Source: Trichobilharzia szidati
Lineage: Eukaryota; Platyhelminthes; Trematoda; Strigeidida; Schistosomatidae
Direction: 5' to 3'
DNA: 64,000 nt
Assembly (NCBI GenBank): GCA_944472155.2
Contig: OX235279.1
Span: 116,552,110 to 116,616,109, forward strand
Part shown: positions 50,547-59,731 of the stretch, in pieces
How positions within the stretch are numbered: the first letter of the stretch is position 1
Layout: each line of letters opens with the position of its first letter
Notes under the pieces: model-generated
Told to the model about the DNA's origin: nothing
The model's database searches: none
What the model saw: only the letters and a program-made list of their open reading frames with translations
Position numbers and translations under genes: made by a program

Positions 50547-50706
50547 ATATATAACTGTGGAACCTGATGATGAAGTTATCGAAAAGAGTATTCTTTCCAT
50601 TATGGGTAAATTTTGTTTTGATAAAGTCTCACAGTGTTATACAGTAATTTTTATTGATGACCGCGTTTCGAGCACAATTTATTGCTGCTCATAATCATAT
50701 CAAGGT
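50547..50706 (+). repeat. PLE terminal repeat (middle copy)
   Basis: Its first part (50547-50588) pairs with the inverted copy at 49812-49853; its second part (50597-50706) pairs with the inverted copy at 51342-51445. Confidence 0.75.
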
Positions 50707-50946
50707 AATAACACGACTTCCTAAATTCATTTATATAATTCCGTTGTTTTTCACTTGATTTTCACTTGATTTGATTAGTAGTAATATTTTCCATATTTCG
50801 GGTATGAGTGATGATTCATTCCTATTGCATGTGTTGGGTGTAGATTCGATGAACAAGGATTCAGTAATCAACCTCCCCCTCTCTCCACCTACCTAGATTA
50901 CTTTTTAGAATTTTAACCCTCTCCCACCCTATTGTGTGGTTGTGTG

Positions 50947-51201
50947 TTAATGCATGCAGTGCAATTGCTGAGTTATTTTTTCTAAATTACTTATCTTCTC
51001 TGGGTCAACCATTCTTACCTTAGCTAAATTCTTATGTTCTGGCAATCTGACTACTCCCGATCTACTAGTTTGACCTATGTAGTTGACCTCACAGTCATTG
51101 CAGGGTATTTTGTAAATTATATTATTTTGTCTAATTGGGTCAACTGGGTCCTTTAACCTACAGAGCTTGTCCCTGAGTGAGTTTGTAGGTTTGAATGCCA
51201 C
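50947..51201 (-). CDS. PLE GIY-YIG endonuclease fragment, second family
   Basis: 84 codons: LCRLKDPVDPIRQNNIIYKI, PCNDCEVNYIGQTSRSG, VRLPEHK. This has the GIY-YIG layout (IYKIPC..C..NYIGQT) of the PLE endonuclease, but differs from the 5.6 and 57.6 kb family (IYQFTC.CGARYIGR). No RT part, so not functional alone. Confidence 0.75.
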   Translation of the reverse strand: MAFKPTNSLRDKLCRLKDPVDPIRQNNIIYKIPCNDCEVNYIGQTSRSGVVRLPEHKNLAKVRMVDPEKISNLEKITQQLHCMH

Positions 51202-51324
51202 CCTAATTCCTGCTTTATTTAGAATCCTACGTAGGGTCTCAGATGTCCCTTCTTTATATGGTATAACTGTCGATGACTTATATTCTCTCTTATTTATGTT
51301 ATTATTATTAGTTTCACAATTCTT

Positions 51325-51363
51325 TTGCTCATAATCATATCACCTTGATATGATTATGAGCAA
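51325..51363. repeat. Perfect 18-bp hairpin at a PLE end
   Basis: TTGCTCATAATCATATCA (51325-51342) is the exact reverse complement of 51346-51363, with a 3-base loop. The right arm is the start of the inverted terminal repeat. Confidence 0.9.
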
Positions 51364-51445
51364 TAAATTGTACTCGAAACGTCATCAGTAAATATTACTG
51401 TATAACACTGTGAGACTTTATCAAAACAAAATTTACCCAAAATGG
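51342..51445 (-). repeat. PLE terminal repeat, inverted copy (right)
   Basis: Reverse complement of 50597-50706 over about 104 bases with few mismatches and short gaps. Together they bracket the GIY-YIG fragment at 50947-51201. Confidence 0.85.
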
Positions 51446-51548
51446 AATTACACTCTACCACAGTGCACAAGTTTTATTCTTATATCAGAGTATTCTTTGT
51501 TCAATAACCATTCTTTTGAAAAAATACAATTAAAAATTCACCCAATGC

Positions 51549-51561
51549 TCATTAGTGGCTG
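51549..51561 (+). repeat. Target-site duplication (left) of the RTE
   Basis: TCATTAGTGGCTG, repeated exactly at 54798-54810. Confidence 0.9.
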
Positions 51562-51634
51562 AACCTCGCCTAGATTACTAGGTCACTAGTATTCTAGCCG
51601 GTCCCAAGCCCGGATAAAGAGGGAGGGTTGGGGC

Positions 51635-53407
51635 GTGGTGCTAGCAACTCCACCCGCAAAACTTAACCAAATCGCTACTAAAACTTCAACGCACAAATAT
51701 ATTCAAAACTCTAAAATTACAAATAGTGACCTTATTTTTCGCTGGAATCGGGGAAGTGAAATGACGCAGGCTGGTGAAAGCTTTCGGGAAGCCAGTCAGC
51801 CGATGTGCCTTCTTTCGATGATAGCAAAAATAAGGATGGGGACGTGGAATGTTCGTACAATGTACGAAGCTGGGAAGGCTGCTCAGGTAGCCGCAGAAAT
51901 GAGGAGATATAAAATAGAAGTGTTGGGAATCTGCGAGAGCAGATGGAACGGATGTGGAAGGAGCCAACTATCAACTGGAGAGACAATAATCTACTCCGGT
52001 CACCCAGAGGACGAGCACGAGCACACCGAGGGAGTAGCCATCATGATGTCACCAACAGCGGCTAAAGCTCTCATGCAGTGGGAACCAATCTCCTCCAGGA
52101 TAATGACAGCCAGGTTCAACTCAAAAGGGAAAAAGGTTACAATCATTCAATGCTACGCGCCTACAAACGTCTCAGAACATGAGAAGAAGGAGGATTTCTA
52201 CAGTCAACTACAAACAGTAATGGACAACGTCCCAAAGAGTGATATCAAAATCCTGATGGGTGACATGAATGCGAAACTGGGAGGAGACAATACAGGAAGA
52301 GAACTCACCATGGGTCGTGAGGCCCTCGGTGAAATGAACGAAAATGGTGAACTCTTCTCAGACTTCTGTGCCTTCAATGATTTGGTGATTGGTGGCAGTG
52401 TGTTCAAACACAAGGATATACACAAGGCGACATGGATTTCACCAGATGGACACACCAAAATCCAGATAGACTTCATTTCAATCTCAAGGAAGTGGAGACA
52501 GAGCCTACTGGATACAGGATCGAGGAGAGGAGCAGATGTGGGTTCAGACCACTATCTAGTAGAAGGGACTTTCAAGGTGAAGCTAAAAGCTTCTAGGATA
52601 CCTGGGGATAGGCCACAATGCAAGTTCAACACTCAAAAACTGAAGGACACAACCACAAAGGACATTTTCACTGCAACTGTCAGAGCAAAGCAGGAAACAC
52701 TACGTGGCACCACTAAGGAATCATCCGTGGAAGACCATTGGAACTCTCTGAAGGTAATTTTCAACGAAACGTGTTCAACGGCTTTAGGAAGAAAGAAGAA
52801 AAAAGACAAGGATTGGCTCTCAACGGACACTTGGAGGCTAATAGAGGAGAAGAGAAAGGTGAAAGAAAAAATGATTCAATGCAAAGATGGACAAGAGAAA
52901 GAGACGCTGAGCTCAACTTACACAGCATTGGACAAAGGAGTGAAGAAGAGTGCCAGGAAGGACAAAAGACAATTCTACGACAACCTGGCTACTGAAGCTG
53001 AGGAGGCAGCAGGCAAAAGGGACCTGAGGACACTATATCAGATAACCGAGTCTCTATCGGGGAAGAGATCAACGCAAGTGAAACCTATAAAAGACAACCA
53101 AGGGAACCCAATTACCAAAGAAGAGAGACAGATTAAACAATGGGCGGACCACTTCAAAGGACTCTTGAATCGACCACCACCTACAACCCGTCCAGTAATA
53201 CCAACAACAGCACGTACACAACTGCAAGTTGACACCAATCCTCCAACGAAAACTGAAGTCATGAATGCAATCAAGCTTCTGAAAGCTGGAAAAGCAGCTG
53301 GACCAGATGGAATACCCCCGGAAGCACTGAAGGCGGACCCAGAAACGACAACAGATATGCTGACTCCATTATTGCAAAAGGTATGGAAGGTGGGAAAGGT
53401 TACCTAG
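51635..53407 (+). CDS. RTE endonuclease/reverse transcriptase, N-terminal part
   Basis: 590 codons. The likely native start is the Met at about residue 68 (MGTWNVRTMYEAGKAAQ), since the earlier residues come from the leader. APE-type endonuclease: WNVRTM (Asn), GICESRW (Glu), IIQCYAPTN, LMGDMNAKLGG (Asp/Asn), GADVGSDHYLVEG (Asp/His); all catalytic residues are present. A lysine-rich linker follows, then RT entry LLKAGKAAGPDGIPPEALK. The frame ends at a TAG (53405) after KVWKVGKV, where a short deletion has removed the usual EEW.. block and shifted the frame. Confidence 0.9.
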   Translation: MVLATPPAKLNQIATKTSTHKYIQNSKITNSDLIFRWNRGSEMTQAGESFREASQPMCLLSMIAKIRMGTWNVRTMYEAGKAAQVAAEMRRYKIEVLGICESRWNGCGRSQLSTGETIIYSGHPEDEHEHTEGVAIMMSPTAAKALMQWEPISSRIMTARFNSKGKKVTIIQCYAPTNVSEHEKKEDFYSQLQTVMDNVPKSDIKILMGDMNAKLGGDNTGRELTMGREALGEMNENGELFSDFCAFNDLVIGGSVFKHKDIHKATWISPDGHTKIQIDFISISRKWRQSLLDTGSRRGADVGSDHYLVEGTFKVKLKASRIPGDRPQCKFNTQKLKDTTTKDIFTATVRAKQETLRGTTKESSVEDHWNSLKVIFNETCSTALGRKKKKDKDWLSTDTWRLIEEKRKVKEKMIQCKDGQEKETLSSTYTALDKGVKKSARKDKRQFYDNLATEAEEAAGKRDLRTLYQITESLSGKRSTQVKPIKDNQGNPITKEERQIKQWADHFKGLLNRPPPTTRPVIPTTARTQLQVDTNPPTKTEVMNAIKLLKAGKAAGPDGIPPEALKADPETTTDMLTPLLQKVWKVGKVT

Positions 53408-54560
53408 TGAAACTACCAAAGAAGGGCGACTTAGGACTCTGCAAGAACTGACGAGGAATCATGCTCCTGTCGACGACAAGTAAAATCCTGAGTCGCATCA
53501 TCCTGGAGAGAATCAAGGACGCACTGGATACAGAATTCCGACCAGAACAAGCTGGATTCAGGAAAGGCAAATCATGTTCTGACCAAATTGCAACTCTACG
53601 CATTATCATCGAACAAAGCATGGAATGGCAATCAAATCTCTACCTCAACTTCATAGACTTTGAGAAGGCCTTCGACAGCGTTGACCGCGAAGTAATTTGG
53701 AAACTACTCAAGTACTACGGCGTACCCCAAATATTCATCAACCTTATTCAACAACTGTACAACAACGGCACATGTCAAGTGATCCACAACGGAAAACTCA
53801 GCGAAGCGTTCGGAGTAAACACAGGAGTCAGACAAGGGTGCTTATTATCACCAATGATATTCCTAATTGTGGTGGACTGGATTATGCGTCAGACAGTAGG
53901 AAACGAGAAGACAGGGATATCCTGGACCGATGTGAAGAACCATGAAGACCTGAATTTCGCGCGTGGATGATTTATGTTTGATGTCACACAAAATCGAAGA
54001 CTTACAAGCGAAAACGGACAAACTGGACGAAGAAGCGGCAAAGACAGGACTGCAGGTGAACATAGACAAGATGGAGATTATGAAAATAACCAACCACCAC
54101 CAACAACAACAGCAGCAACATCCAGCGCCAATCACCATCAACGGTAGGGATTTGAAAGAGGTTACTTCATTCACTTATCTAGGGAGCATTGTCTCAACTA
54201 CAGGAGGAACGGACGAGGATGTCAAATCGAGAATCGGGAAGGCGATAAACATATTCATCAACCTGAAACCAATCTGGAAATCTTCGTCACCCAGCCTGCA
54301 TCGACAACAAAATTCGGATTTTCAACACAAACGTCAAGTCAGTCACTTCTTCTATACGGATCAGAAACTTGGCCCGTCACAAAGAATATTTCCAACAGCC
54401 TGTTGCAGACCTTTATCAACAGCTGTCTTATTTCTATACTGAAGATTAGATGGCCGGAAAGAATCACCAACAAGAAACTATGAGAATAAACAAAACAAGA
54501 ACCAATCGCTCAACAAATATGTAGGAGAAAGTGGAGATGGAGTGGACACTCGCTGAGGAG
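53408..54560 (+). pseudogene. Frameshifted RTE reverse transcriptase, C-terminal part
   Basis: Continues in other frames: GYLVKLPKKGDLGLCKN, then TGA in place of Trp (53449-53451), MLLSTTSKILSRIILERIKD, YLNFIDFEKAFDSVDREV (palm A), GVRQGCLLSPMIFLIVVDW (palm B). Comparison with the copy at 59.8 kb shows four extra bases (CGTG) at about 53961-53964, exactly where the catalytic FADD motif should be, turning FADDLCLM into FARG-stop. The thumb continues from 53970 (LCLMSHKIEDLQAKTDKL). So the RT is dead in at least three places. Confidence 0.85.
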
Positions 54561-54797
54561 GCCGCTGGGTGACATCGCGCATCAGGCCATCGCTCGAGTG
54601 GAACCCGAAAGGGAAGTGGTGAGTGAGACGTCCAAGGGTGACATTATAGAGATCATGTGAAGAAGAGTTGAAACAGTATGGACTAACATGGACGCAGGTG
54701 AAAAGTACGGCAAAAGACAGAAGCAAGTGGAGGCGTGTAGTTGAAGCCCTATGTTCCACTAGGAACCCAAGGGAACAATTATAAATAATAATAATAA

Positions 54798-54810
54798 TCA
54801 TTAGTGGCTG
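54798..54810 (+). repeat. Target-site duplication (right) of the RTE
   Basis: Exact copy of 51549-51561. Confidence 0.9.
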
Positions 54811-55603
54811 GCTACATCACGAAATTGCCTGGAGTTCTATAATTAGCAGTCATGAACAATATGGTCCACAAAGTCGGGAGTAACGATGGATGCTCATTGA
54901 TGGCACCAGATGACGGTGGCTCTAAAAATCGCGAATTAACGTAAGTCGGAGTTAAGTGGATCGTCAAATCCCATCCCAGTGACTGGACGATCAGTAGGCT
55001 CACTCTGAAACCTCAAGGTTCAGTGTTCAATCCCTTCTGGTGATGTGATGGTTATGTACTTCTAAGCAGTTCCAAAACAGGACTTAAAGATGTCAAGGAG
55101 CCACTTGTTTTCAGTGACCTCAAACTGATGTTGAGTCGTGACTAAATTGAAATCAAATTAGTTCAGATCATATAATCCAAATATCAATCTCCAGTTGTAT
55201 TGAGAAGTCGTTACAAGTGGTGTGCACTAAGTGTCAAGGTAAAATCGATGCTAACAAAAAGACATTGATTGAGGACAGCGCTGCATCATGACTTGACAAA
55301 GTAAAAAGTGGCTGAACTGTCAACCAGCTTAATCTGGTGACCTCAGAGTCTCGAGTTCAACCACTGACAGTAGGGTTTTGGGTGCGTACTGTTGAAGAGT
55401 TCCTCTAAACTAGACTGAAACCATTCTCCAATGACTCCTCTCGATTTTTAATCATTTCTATACCTAAAGTTAGTTCATGAGGAAATCTGTACACTTACAG
55501 GCTTAAGAACTTAAAATTCAGGTTCTGATTGGTCAATAGGTAGAACACGTGAGAATCGATACACAGACATTTCACCAGTCACTGTTGAGCATCAGACTAT
55601 TTA
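54811..55603. other. Degenerate repeat sequence, no gene
   Basis: Contains blocks such as GACCTCAGAGTCTCGAGTTCAACC (55340s) and AGGCTCACTCTGAAACCTCAAGG (54990s), which resemble tRNA box-B-like SINE remnants. Confidence 0.4.
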
Positions 55604-55668
55604 ATGGCTGAATTATTTTTGTACAGGTAAGTTATTTCTTTATCCATTTACTGAAATAACTCTGTTCA

Positions 55669-55944
55669 ATGCTTAAAAGTCTAATCATTACTATTGTGTG
55701 TATTATAATACATTTAATTATTTATGATTATACAGTTGGTTTTGTCTTCATATCAACATGTAATAATGAATCTACTATGATAAATGAAACTATGAATTGT
55801 ACACATTCACGCTGGTTGTCTGCACGGGGTTTACCAAATGAATCCCAATTAGTCAATTATAGAATTAGAAGAGTTCAAACTTTAAAAAATTGTTTCCTTG
55901 ATTGCCAATCTAATCCTAACTGTCATGCATATTCATTTCAGCTT
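55669..55944 (+). CDS. First exon of a secreted or membrane-anchored protein with PAN/apple-like cysteines
   Basis: 92 codons to a good donor (GTGAGT at 55945), ending in phase 0. Residues 4-29 are strongly hydrophobic (signal peptide or signal anchor). Four N-glycosylation sequons follow within 27 residues (NES, NET, NCT, NES at 33, 39, 43, 57). The end, VQTLKNCFLDCQSNPNCHAY then SFQL, has the C-x3-C-x5-C-x-AYSF pattern of PAN/apple domains. Alternative start: ATG 55604, MAELFLY, spliced through a 53-bp GT-AG intron (55627-55679) in matching phase, which gives a similar hydrophobic N-terminus. Following exons were not found in the next 1.2 kb of repeats; they may lie further right or have been lost. 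Function unknown. Confidence 0.55.
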
Positions 55945-57207
55945 GTGAGTTCAATAGATTGTTGTGTGAAACTATTGTGTTTTTTTTAATTTTTTTTTTT
56001 TACTTTCTTTGTGTTTGTTTGTTGATTGACTGAAATGAAATGTTCGGCGTCTGTTGCCAGTATGTCGGCTTCTAGTGTACGGATGCTTCGACGATGTCCA
56101 AGCATTTGGTGAATGGTGACCAGCACTGGAATTCAGAACATGAGTATCTCTCCCCCCCACCCTCATGTGGAACTCATCAGCTAGTTGATGTACCTGCAAT
56201 TCCCCAGTGAATGGTGCTGTTCTCATTGAGACTCGAACCCTGAATGCATCGTTTCAAACGCCTAAGCATTATCTACCAGATAATTCGGGATACAAGAGAC
56301 AATTCTTTTGTAATGGGGGTCATTTATCATTTATAAAAAAACAAAATAAGTGAGCAAAGAATATCCTTTTTGATAATTTCCTCCTCTTCTGGCTCAACAA
56401 TTATATATATGTTTATATACATAGAATATTTGTCATCTAGACACTATTAGAACTGGCGGACTCAATTCTGTAAGCCTCAGAGGAAATTTCTTTAAACAAG
56501 ACATCAATACAAAGTCCCTGTTTGTGTCAAAGGTCGCTGTGTCTCAGTCGATTACCTAATACCCAGATACTCAGCTCATTTGTAAGGGTGAAAACAATCA
56601 CACAGTAATCAGTATTCATGGGAACAGTGTATTCACCTGTAGGTGAACAGTCCTTTGATCCCCATACGATTCCACTTGGCAACCAATGAATGATTAACTC
56701 AGCCCACTATCCGCTGAATTGTGAGACGCAGCTGTTATCCAGTTCAGCATTTCACTACCACTTAAACGCCAAGCAGTATACGCGTCTGCCTGTTTAATAC
56801 CAACATTACATTCTTCGTTTTTATGTTTATTTGTATTTTCTGTCAACTGATTATTTTGGGCCGAAGTTTTCAGTCGCTGTTGATATATCGTCCAGCTGCT
56901 ACTGCGCACGCTTCAACGATGTTGCAGGATTAACACGATGTTATTTGGTTTATGAGGCAACTAACAGAATGGAACCTGCGATGAACACTGACTTTCATAT
57001 GACATTTGACATTTCCAATGAGTGATGTTATTCACACGGATATTGGAAGCCAGCAGTCATCGTTTGAAACGTCAAGATATTATCCACTAGACCATCTGGA
57101 CCACAAGCGTCATCTTTTATCTGAGCAGTATCAGTTATTATTTGTCTAAGTCAGCTATGTTTTTCATGAAAAATTCCCATTCGAACATTAATAGACAGAA
57201 GACAAGT
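55945..57207. other. Repeat-rich stretch, no gene recognised
   Basis: Contains degenerate SINE-like blocks (ATTGAGACTCGAACCCTGAATG near 56225; GATATTATCCACTAGACCATCTGGACC near 57080) and a PLE-terminal-like motif on the minus strand at about 56360-56410. Frames on both strands are short. Confidence 0.4.
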
Positions 57208-58215
57208 AGTTCAGCGAAGAGTCTCTTTTCGGCGGTGAATTCATTTTCATAGCTGTACAATCGCAAATATATATGGTTGTTTTGTATGTGTGTGTACATT
57301 AGATTTGTCAAACGAAAATACAGTTAGTAAGTTCAGATGAATTGGATGTTGATATAAGAGAGTAGTAACAAAAGTGATGATTTGTCACGAACGATTGTTA
57401 AAGAAGAGTTGCGTAATAACATGAATAGTTTAATGAAAGAATTGTACTCAGGGTGTACATGGAAACAAAATATACGGAATTACACAAGGGTTTTAAGTAG
57501 AAAAATAAGCATACAAACAAAAGTCAAGTCAAATCAACAGAGTTGTTACCATGAGAGTAGAAGTGGTTGAATGATTTTCTTTTGTATGCATAGTTCTGGT
57601 TCCTCTAGCTTAATGGCTAGAGCTTCTGCGATGCAAAGAAGACGGAATCGTATTGTCTTTGGAAGGTTGTTCTTCACTTTGTAGATTACTTTGAAGGAGG
57701 CGTTTGTTGAGATGGAATGACCAGTGTTGACGAGGTGTTCTATTATTGCACTCCTTATGCAGCCATTACTTCCTTTCTGTAGCCACGCTGGATAGTGTTC
57801 TTTGACCCTTTTTGAAAGGATACGCGTTGAACGACCGATGTACCTGGCTCCACAGCAACAGGTGAACTGATATATACACATAGAAGTGGTCAGGTGCGGG
57901 ATCTTGTCTTTTGGGATTCTGCAGATCAGCGGGCGACTAGAGAAGACTGCTCTCAATGTTGCCGCAAAGAAAGTTCTTCTTAAACAGGTGGAGATTCTCC
58001 TTCTAAGGACGTCACTGAGTAGGTCTCCTTTGAAGTCGAAGTTCATATAAAGTATCTTTTTTGGCACAGATGCTGTTTCTTGCTTTTGGATTTTTTGTTT
58101 GATGTTTTTGTCCAAGAATCTTGATGGGTAACCGTATATATATATATAACCAAATATATTTGCGATTGTACAGCTATGAAAATGAATTCGCCGAAAAGAG
58201 ACTCTTCGCTGAACT
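57208..58215 (-). mobile_element. PLE fragment flanked by inverted terminal repeats
   Basis: 57208-57271 and 58155-58215 are reverse complements (61-64 bp, differing mainly by a 3-base insertion). Between them lies a minus-strand GIY-YIG frame. The same terminal motif occurs once, in forward orientation, at the 3' end of the PLE at 7343-7400, so this is the same family as copy 1. Confidence 0.85.
57546..58115 (-). CDS. PLE GIY-YIG endonuclease, RT missing
   Basis: 189 codons, open throughout: KKILYMNFDFKGDLLSDVLR (linker before the nuclease), STCLRRTFFAATLRAVFSSR, then IYQFTCCCGARYIGRSTRIL (GIY-YIG core), SKRVKEHYPAWLQKGSNG, SFKVIYKVKNNLPK and EALAIKLEEPELCIQKKIIQ. About 60-70% identical by eye to the C-terminal half of the 5.6 kb PLE ORF. 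The frame begins just after the RT domain would end; an intact nuclease without its RT is odd but is expected from 5' truncation. Confidence 0.85.
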   Translation of the reverse strand: MDKNIKQKIQKQETASVPKKILYMNFDFKGDLLSDVLRRRISTCLRRTFFAATLRAVFSSRPLICRIPKDKIPHLTTSMCIYQFTCCCGARYIGRSTRILSKRVKEHYPAWLQKGSNGCIRSAIIEHLVNTGHSISTNASFKVIYKVKNNLPKTIRFRLLCIAEALAIKLEEPELCIQKKIIQPLLLSW

Positions 58216-58466
58216 ATGTTGTTCCCATCGAATAGTCGGATGGAGGTGTTCGGTCTGGTTTGACATTTTAGCTTTGTTTATACTTTCCATTGTTATCTTT
58301 ATAATCTCTCTTTAAAAACAAATTTTTAATTCGTATAGTTGAAGCATGACTGAATGTTAGTCAAATGTTAAGTGATATATAATACACTTTTACAAATAAA
58401 CTCCAACTAGAAACCTACAGATGAGTTGTGAAAACCAGAAGTTATCCAGGTCATAAAATCTACTAT
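58216..58466. other. No gene recognised
   Basis: AT-rich spacer between the PLE and a SINE. Confidence 0.4.
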
Positions 58467-58660
58467 GCGTCGGTGGCACAGTGGTTAGGACTCTCGCCGA
58501 CCATGCACATGGTCCGGGGTTCGATCCCCTGCCGACGCGCACCCGATATCTATGGTTGGCCTGTAAAATCTGGGCTACCAATATCCATGCTGAAAATTCC
58601 GTACTTGTACTGAAAATACGGTGTGGCATCAAGCTGTAATAAAAAAAATAAAAAAAATAA
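58467..58660 (+). repeat. tRNA-derived SINE, short form, copy 2
   Basis: The head 58467-58538 has a perfect 7-bp acceptor-like stem (GCGTCGG with CCGACGC), box A TGGCACAGTGGTTAGG and box B GGTTCGATCCC. The body and A-rich (ATAAA)n tail match the copy at 2032. Better preserved than copy 1, hence younger. Confidence 0.8.
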
Positions 58661-58879
58661 AAAATTCGATATGTAAATATCGATCAGTTTTATTCATTAG
58701 TGTTTAAGATGGTCCCAAAAAACAATTAGAACTCGCAGAGAGATGAAGACGATGCCTGATTAGTGATGTATTGAGGGTGTTAATTTACAAGAGTCAGCTT
58801 ATAGGGATTTGACTTATTTAAGGGTTGATCACGGATTGAGATCACTTAGAGAGCTATTGAAAACCAGCACTGGATTACT

Positions 58880-59160
58880 GGATAGCTATTGCATCCTGGC
58901 TCGGGAAAGGGTTCGAACCCAGGACCTTCCGGTTACAAGGAGGGTCCGTAGACCATTCAGCTAATGATCCGTGAATACCAACTTCTACCAATTCGTGATT
59001 TTTGGCAAGAAAACCTTCCAATGTCATCAGCAAGTATTTGTCCTCATACTCGACCTGATGTTAATTTGCTTGGTGGCGACTGCAACTGGAATCCAGAATG
59101 AGTATTTCGCCTTATACGAGAGTCCTCAGCCAGTTCATATATATGCGCATTCACAGTGAG
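58880..59160 (-). repeat. Second SINE family, copy 3
   Basis: Minus strand: TAGCTGAATGGTCTACGGACC (box A like), GTAACCGGAAGGTCC and GGGTTCGAACCC (box B, near 58910-58921). The flank TACCAATTCGTGA matches the 45.3 and 46.9 kb copies. Confidence 0.6.
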
Positions 59161-59731
59161 TGGTGGTGAATCCAGCCTAATTGAACACCAGGAAATGCAA
59201 AGATTAACCTAAAAACAAATAATAACTGATATCCATTGCACGAGATGTGGATTTCACTAACCCAATCGGTCCAGTGGATAATATTTTGGGCGTTTATAAC
59301 GATGGATTCAAGGTCCGAGTCTCAGGGGGGGGGAAATCATCACTCACTGGGAATACCAGTACACCCACAAGTTGACAAATCTTAAATAGGAGGAAATGTT
59401 CATCCTCGGTTCTACATTGCTAGTCACTACTCACGAAACCACGTGATACCAATGCGCGCACACCTCCAAAACGTCCGCGATAGGAGCTGATATATCAACG
59501 GAGACTGTCCAGTATAATCAGATAATGAGAACTACAAATTAACATAAAAAACAAATGCTGTAATAACGACGGTAAACAGATAGTCATTCATAACTCAGTA
59601 TCACGGTAGGTGGGTGGAATGATGAACAATATAACAACTGAATCTGACAACTTAGTGGACAGAGTGCTGCGTTAATCATTCAGTGGGCGCTGATTGATAT
59701 CGGATGGTAATCAAATCAATATTCACTTACT
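59161..59731. other. Repeat-derived sequence, no gene
   Basis: Contains further box-B-like remnants (GATTCAAGGTCCGAGTCTCAGG near 59307, next to a G9 run). Confidence 0.4.

Larger units (their letters stand above)
51562..54797 (+). mobile_element. RTE-clade LINE, apparently full length, 3236 bp, with 13-bp TSD
   Basis: Bounded by exact 13-bp direct repeats. A short 5' untranslated region (51562-51834) is followed by one APE-RT reading frame (broken), a 3' end TATGTTCCACTAGGAACCCA and a (TAA)n tail, the layout of RTE elements (SR2, SR3/Perere-3 type in schistosomes; exact family not determined). The region 51594-51660 resembles the body of the long-form SINE. Confidence 0.9.

Noticed and set aside
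50547..50600. Hammerhead-ribozyme-like core CTGATGA ... GAAA in PLE terminal repeats (also 49812-49853)
   Set aside because: PLEs of some animals carry hammerheads and both core boxes are present 10 bases apart, but the 10 bases between them do not form stem II (U opposite C) and no stem I pairing is found. A covariance-model search would settle it.
57546..58115. GIY-YIG protein as a homing endonuclease or DNA repair nuclease
   Set aside because: The linker and C-terminal sequences match the PLE at 5576-6724, and the copy is bounded by PLE terminal repeats.
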